The notes below the pieces were generated by a model that did no database searches, had not been told where the DNA came from, and worked only from the letters and a program-made list of their open reading frames with translations. The translations under genes were made by a program, and so were the position numbers. 10,181 nucleotides of DNA from Acanthaster planci (lineage: Eukaryota; Echinodermata; Asteroidea; Valvatida; Acanthasteridae). This document shows, piece by piece, positions 6,861 to 10,181 of this stretch. Each line of letters starts with the position of its first letter. The first letter of the stretch is position 1. The DNA lies in NCBI RefSeq assembly GCF_001949145.1, contig NW_019091883.1, forward strand, positions 21,313 through 31,493, given 5' to 3'.

Positions 6861-7147
6861 TTACCCTTTTCGCAATTTTATTTCACTTGTGAATATTGTT
6901 TCACCATTGGGTACGGCCTTCCATCTTAGATTAGCAGGATTGTCAGACCCACCCATAACTGTGGAATATTCGCCATTGAGGTTACTTGTCACGTCTGGAT
7001 TAAAATTAAAACCAGTGGTAGGTTGACACTTATTGAACCACCAGCCTCCGTGGTGCTTCTCAGCGCAGTTGTTGCCAGCATCGTTGTCGTTGTCTCGGTC
7101 ATAGGTTGAGAAGTCTTGGTTATTGTGCTTGGTCGTGAGAGAGTCAC
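6861..7147 (-). CDS. Fibrinogen-related domain, C-terminal exon
   Basis: Last coding exon of a fibrinogen-related protein: secreted or membrane-anchored proteins that bind carbohydrate, acetyl groups or matrix through a globular C-terminal domain (ficolins, angiopoietins, tenascins, FIBCD1 and many invertebrate lectins). The exon encodes about 95 residues. Visible hallmarks in order: GDSL; DFSTYDRDND (7115-7086), the calcium-binding loop; NCA (Cys at 7067) paired with WWFNKC (Cys at 7028), the conserved disulphide; SNLNGEY; and the closing LRWKAV...TSEIKLRKG before TAA at 6863. Between the second Cys and SNLNG there are 13 residues (QPTTGFNFNPDVT) where most family members have about one. The frame stays open 5' of the exon, but that part (to 7205) is intronic. 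The first half of the domain and any N-terminal region lie upstream on the minus strand and were not found. Ligand and subfamily cannot be told from this exon. Confidence 0.93.
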
Positions 7148-7172
7148 CTGCATGTACCAACAAGAACACATC
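7148..7172 (-). other. 3' splice site of the FReD exon
   Basis: The minus strand reads ...TTCTTGTTGGTACATGCAG and then GT GAC TCT. AG occupies 7149-7148, so the exon begins at 7147 inside the Gly codon (phase 1). The pyrimidine tract is modest. The position was chosen because the FReD match begins exactly with Gly-Asp-Ser-Leu and the residues before it show no resemblance to the family. Confidence 0.7.
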
Positions 7173-8690
7173 ATATACAAACTGGATAAGCATACATACA
7201 ACCACACGTTCACAATGATATCTTCAATCGGCTGCTACAGGATCTTTACAATAAAATGTTTTTACTACACCTTTGAACATGTACCTCAGTTGCAATTAAT
7301 TATGCTATTTTCATTTTGTTTTTATTGTTTGACGCCTTAGTACTTTTATGTTAATGGATATATTTATTGTCCCGTCTTCCAAACACATGTAAAAAGTATA
7401 CATAACGAATTTCCCAAGGAGTGAAAAGCTGTTAAAGTTTGTCTAAGAACAAAGCATTGCATTGACTCTTTAATAAGCCTCTGTAAGGAACAGAAACTAG
7501 GAGAAGATGACATTGTGAAATGTTAATAACATCAGGTAGAAAAGCAGAGCAAACATACGAAAAACAAATCTGCAGAAAACAACATGACTTGCAGTAATTG
7601 TAAACTTGTGGGTGGAAATTCCTTGTAAATATCTACAACTACTGTTTACCCACTCCTGCAGTCCTGCTGAAAGCTCGATTTGATTAGGAATGAAATTTGT
7701 GTCTCCTCTACGAAAAAAAATTCACGTAGAGTTTCAAGACATCATTTTCATTCGGAAAGAATTTCAGCGCGATAGCTTATGTTTTTGACAACAAATTGTC
7801 TCAGTTGCTTGTGCTAATGTATATGTATACCAGTATAGAGTGGTTTCAGGCATAAGCAGTTCTGTGAAGCTCCAATCTTTGGTATGTCAGGCTCAGATGG
7901 TGGAATAACACACTTTTCCATTTCTCATATCACGAAAACATAAACGAGGACAGGGAATTATCAGCATTAAAGCTAATTGCAATTTGAACTAACTTGAATA
8001 TTCCCGCTAACTTTATCGTGTATGTAAAGGCCATGAAGTTAATTAGTTCTCGCTCCTTGTTTTTGCGTCATCTGTATCTGCATCGAAACAACAGCGAGGC
8101 TGTGACCACGAACTAACCTTAATTGACATTGAGACATTGTTATCATTTTGCAGTTGTCAAAGATTCTTACAGTTCCTCAGTTTACTGTTAACGAACCGAC
8201 GCGTAATTGCTCTTGCTGGATTGCATTGATGAATATATTTACCAATCACTGACTTCAACAATGTGTACTTGTACCACTGAGTGATAATTCCATTCGGCCT
8301 GAAAATAATCTAAACCCTCATCATCTATTCCAGCAAACCGACCAATCCCTACCCCATCCCTAAACCCCACACTGTATGAAGGTATTTAGACATCGGTAAG
8401 TTTCATTTTTTTTAATTAGAGCGTCCTGCTCCTAATTCAAATTAAAAGGCTGGCGGCGGGCAGTGTATGAATACGTTTTTGTGATTTTAGTTCATGAAAA
8501 ACTATTTCAACCCTTTAAGTAATCTTTGGTTGTGCCTGTGTGTGTTTAAGGGACCGGCAGGTGGGGACCACACATTTTAGAAAGAAAATAGTTCTGAATT
8601 TAAACAAAACTGACTTGAAAATGAACCCTTTCCAGAGGAATCTGGAGTAAAATATCGATCTATTGGAGGGAAGAAATTTCACTCAAATTT
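7173..8690. other. Probable intron or intergenic DNA upstream of FReD exon
   Basis: I looked on the minus strand for the preceding FReD exon (a GEYWLG...L...RV-like block ending GGYSG) and did not find it. The segment is AT-rich with no convincing coding sequence. It holds a G-quadruplex motif (8347-8368) and a small hairpin: AATTAGAGC (8414-8422) against GCTCCTAATT (8428-8437), with a one-base bulge. Confidence 0.5.
8347..8368 (-). other. G-quadruplex motif on minus strand
   Basis: Read on the minus strand, four G-runs of 4, 3, 4 and 3 are separated by loops of 4 (TTTA), 2 (AT) and 2 (TA) bases, which satisfies the standard G3+N1-7 pattern. The GGGGTTTAGGG part resembles telomeric repeat sequence. 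It is on the sense strand of the FReD gene if that gene extends this far. Confidence 0.55.
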
Positions 8691-8793
8691 ATCCTGTCCT
8701 TTTATTTAATCTGAGGGAATGAATTTTCACTCGAATGGAGTGATTTTTTACCCTTTGGAATTTAAATCATGACTAAAAATTTAAAGGGCATCA

Positions 8794-8826
8794 CATTTCT
8801 ATCCCAGCAGAATCTTTCTCCAAGTC
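8794..8826 (-). other. Conserved-looking stem-loop in PLE 3' tail
   Basis: The minus strand reads GACTTGGAGAAAG, then ATTC-TGCTG-GGAT as a 4-bp stem (one G.U pair) and loop, then AGAAATG. The pattern GA(A)GAAAG-hairpin-GAAAyG recurs, as I recall it, after the coding region of related Penelope-like elements and resembles a worn hammerhead-ribozyme core. PLEs are known to carry hammerhead motifs. This copy lacks an intact CTGATGA box, so cleavage activity is unlikely. Confidence 0.35.
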
Positions 8827-9046
8827 AAAATCACCACTTGGACAGAGACAAGGAGCAAGGAATCAAACAGGCATGAATATGACGTCGAATGACAAAAGGA
8901 AGGGGTGAGGAAGGTCGTGGCTGGATAAAGGGGCAAGGACTTCATGCAAGATAGGACATGATCAAAGAACGAATACAATGGAAAGCGCTGGACCCTAAAA
9001 GGGGTGCATTATCTGCAAAAACACTAAAGAGGGAAAGGATTGTTAA

Positions 9047-9383
9047 CTAGCTGTTCCCTTCTTCGATGTTCAGGCCCGTGAGGTTGCATGGTCTGGAGGC
9101 GTTTGATCCACAGCCTTTCCCTGCTGAAGCAAATGGCATCCTTGCGGTATGCTGGTGATTCTATGCTCTGTATGATCATATCAGAAATGGAATGTCCATA
9201 GAAAGGTTGAAGTAATGGCTGAAAAACGTATCTATTAGCTTGATGCGGACTGTGGATCTATAGCCATAGCGTCATGAGAGTGTTCTTGGCCTCTCCAACA
9301 TACTGAACATTGCACACCCTACGAGAGATAACATATAAGACATTAGAAGATCTACGAATTGTGATGCCTTTGGTTCTGTGGGT
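9047..9383 (-). pseudogene. GIY-YIG endonuclease remnant of PLE
   Basis: The GIY-YIG nuclease nicks target DNA for retrotransposition in Penelope-like elements. Three frames are needed. Frame 1 (9383-9258) reads ITIRRSSNVLYVIS..CNVQYVGEAKNTLMT and ends at TAG; VLYVIS and QYVGEA are the family's GIY and YIG strands. After a frame slip, a middle part reads YRSTVRIKLID. Another frame (about 9206-9063) reads FYGHSISDMIIQSIE, then AYRKDAICFSRERLWIKRLQTMQPHG, matching the family's HSI.DM..., RE..WI..LqT..P.GlN ending, with the conserved catalytic-region Glu of RERLW. A last slip near 9072 restores GLNIEEGNS and its TAG. It is therefore a dead copy with about three frameshifts. Confidence 0.8.
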
Positions 9384-9430
9384 CGTACCGGTTGCTTGCT
9401 TCTTGTCTCTTTCCAGTTGCCTTTGAGGAA

Positions 9431-10181
9431 TTATCTGCTAGGATTAAAAAGTCAGGCCCTCCAAAGTTTCTGATTTGTATCTTAGGTCAATGTAGCAAGC
9501 AAGCAGTTTGACTCAGTGTTTGTATTTATGCAAGCATCGAGGGACCACAAAAACCTGCCCACCATAGGTTTGCAATCGTCTGAGAGGAAATGACAAAACA
9601 GAGCCCAGATATAATAACAAAGTCAGACAGTACGTAGACGAGCATACAAATTCAATTACATGTAATTCGGAGATTTAATCAGTCCGCCTGAGTTTCCCCA
9701 AACTGGCAATTTTAAGAGGGAAGTTTGAGTGGAACCCAAAAATGCTACACGCACGCTATTATTATCGATTAGTCCCCAATATTTTTAACAGAAAAACTGG
9801 CTTAAGTTAATTTATCAAATTGTGTTGTATTTTAAGGTTCAACAGAGTTGTACTAGAAAACTTTTCTTAATGTTAGTCCTTTTGGCCTTCAACTCCTTAC
9901 AAACCCTTACATGTAATTCCACAAGTAAACCGTAGAATTGTCTTTTATAACATGTTTAAACCGCTGTACAGTCTATTGAGTGTCTTTTTGTTTTAAATCC
10001 ACGGTATCTCCATTAAGTCTCAGGGCGCAGCAACGAGCTGAGGTCCCAACCTAACCTAATAATATACCTTCCTGTTCTGGGCAACAATTAATCATTTGGA
10101 ATAATGATTTTTATCTCCAATTAGTTGAAATCTTGCAATTTCAGGGACAGTCTTGGATTTGCGATATGCTTCCCATTACTC
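9431..10181. other. Non-coding stretch at right edge
   Basis: No gene recognised. It contains the inverted dispersed-repeat copy at 9682-9739 and a 14-bp perfect palindrome AATTACATGTAATT (9654-9667), of which TTACATGTAATTC recurs at 9907-9919. Whether the PLE copy extends into 9431-9600 could not be decided: translations there show no RT motif. Confidence 0.5.
9682..9739 (-). repeat. Short dispersed repeat, copy B
   Basis: Inverted relative of 4010-4069: on the minus strand it has TTGGGTT (9739-9733), AATTGCCAGTTT (9711-9700) and AGGCGGAC (9689-9682) in the same order. The intervals differ (28 and 22 bases here, 23 and 29 there), pointing to old copies with indels. Confidence 0.45.

Larger units (their letters stand above)
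8780..9430 (-). mobile_element. 3' end of a Penelope-like retroelement
   Basis: Truncated copy of a Penelope-like element (PLE), the retroelement class that joins a reverse transcriptase to a C-terminal GIY-YIG endonuclease. Only the endonuclease remnant (9383-9047) and 3' untranslated tail are recognisable; the reverse transcriptase is absent, consistent with 5' truncation. The stop codon at 9049-9047 is in the expected place, followed by about 220 bases of tail and a stem-loop (8826-8794). The outer limits are uncertain: I see no terminal repeat, and the tail may continue below 8780. Confidence 0.75.

Noticed and set aside
6989-7213. Two further frames overlapping the FReD exon (7213-6989 minus; 7116-7340 plus)
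   Set aside because: They are shadow translations of the FReD exon and its intron in other frames, with no family features.
10051-10070. AACCTAACCTAA as an interstitial telomere array
   Set aside because: Only two imperfect units are present, which is within chance expectation.
1-10181. tRNA, rRNA, snRNA genes or CRISPR arrays
   Set aside because: No paired A/B boxes with a cloverleaf, no conserved rRNA or snRNA cores, and no regularly spaced short repeats were seen on either strand.

Overview
This window looks like AT-rich, repeat-dominated nuclear DNA from an animal, most likely a marine invertebrate. There is no bacterial-style gene packing and open frames are short and scattered. The one convincing gene piece is an intron-bounded exon of a fibrinogen-related (FReD) protein. 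The recognisable mobile elements (a Penelope-like retroelement with a GIY-YIG end, and a DNA transposon with a DG...QYK...HGKxxCDGxGG transposase) are types I associate with echinoderm, hemichordate, amphioxus and cnidarian genomes. I cannot name a species. Two isolated ambiguous bases (1162, 4215) indicate a draft assembly.

Layout. Positions 1-2746 hold two direct copies of a unit of about 1.2-1.3 kb separated by a 294-bp spacer. Each copy carries a TATAAAAG box followed by a perfect or near-perfect 8-bp stem-loop; in the second copy a 70-bp segment containing the stem-loop is itself tandemly doubled. Positions 2746-4477 are mostly non-coding, with a possible SINE/LINE-type tail, a CTCF-like site, and one unrecognised 150-codon open frame followed by AATAAA. 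Positions 4478-5798 are a decayed DNA transposon: inverted terminal repeats of about 100 bp flank a transposase pseudogene broken by stops and frameshifts. Positions 5799-6860 hold nothing recognisable except two opposed bZIP-type sites.

Positions 6861-7147, minus strand, are the last coding exon of a FReD protein; its upstream exons were not found in this window. Upstream of it on the minus strand (7150-8700) is intron or intergenic DNA with a telomere-like G-quadruplex motif. Positions about 8780-9430, minus strand, are the 3' end of a Penelope-like element: a GIY-YIG endonuclease remnant read in three frames, its stop codon, and a 3' untranslated tail with a stem-loop. The remainder to 10181 is non-coding and contains a short inverted copy of a sequence also present at 4010-4069.

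There is no operon or pathway here. The host gene signal is a single lectin-like or adhesive exon set among old transposons of at least two classes and a recent or assembly-derived duplication. Repeat identities and boundaries were aligned by eye and are approximate.
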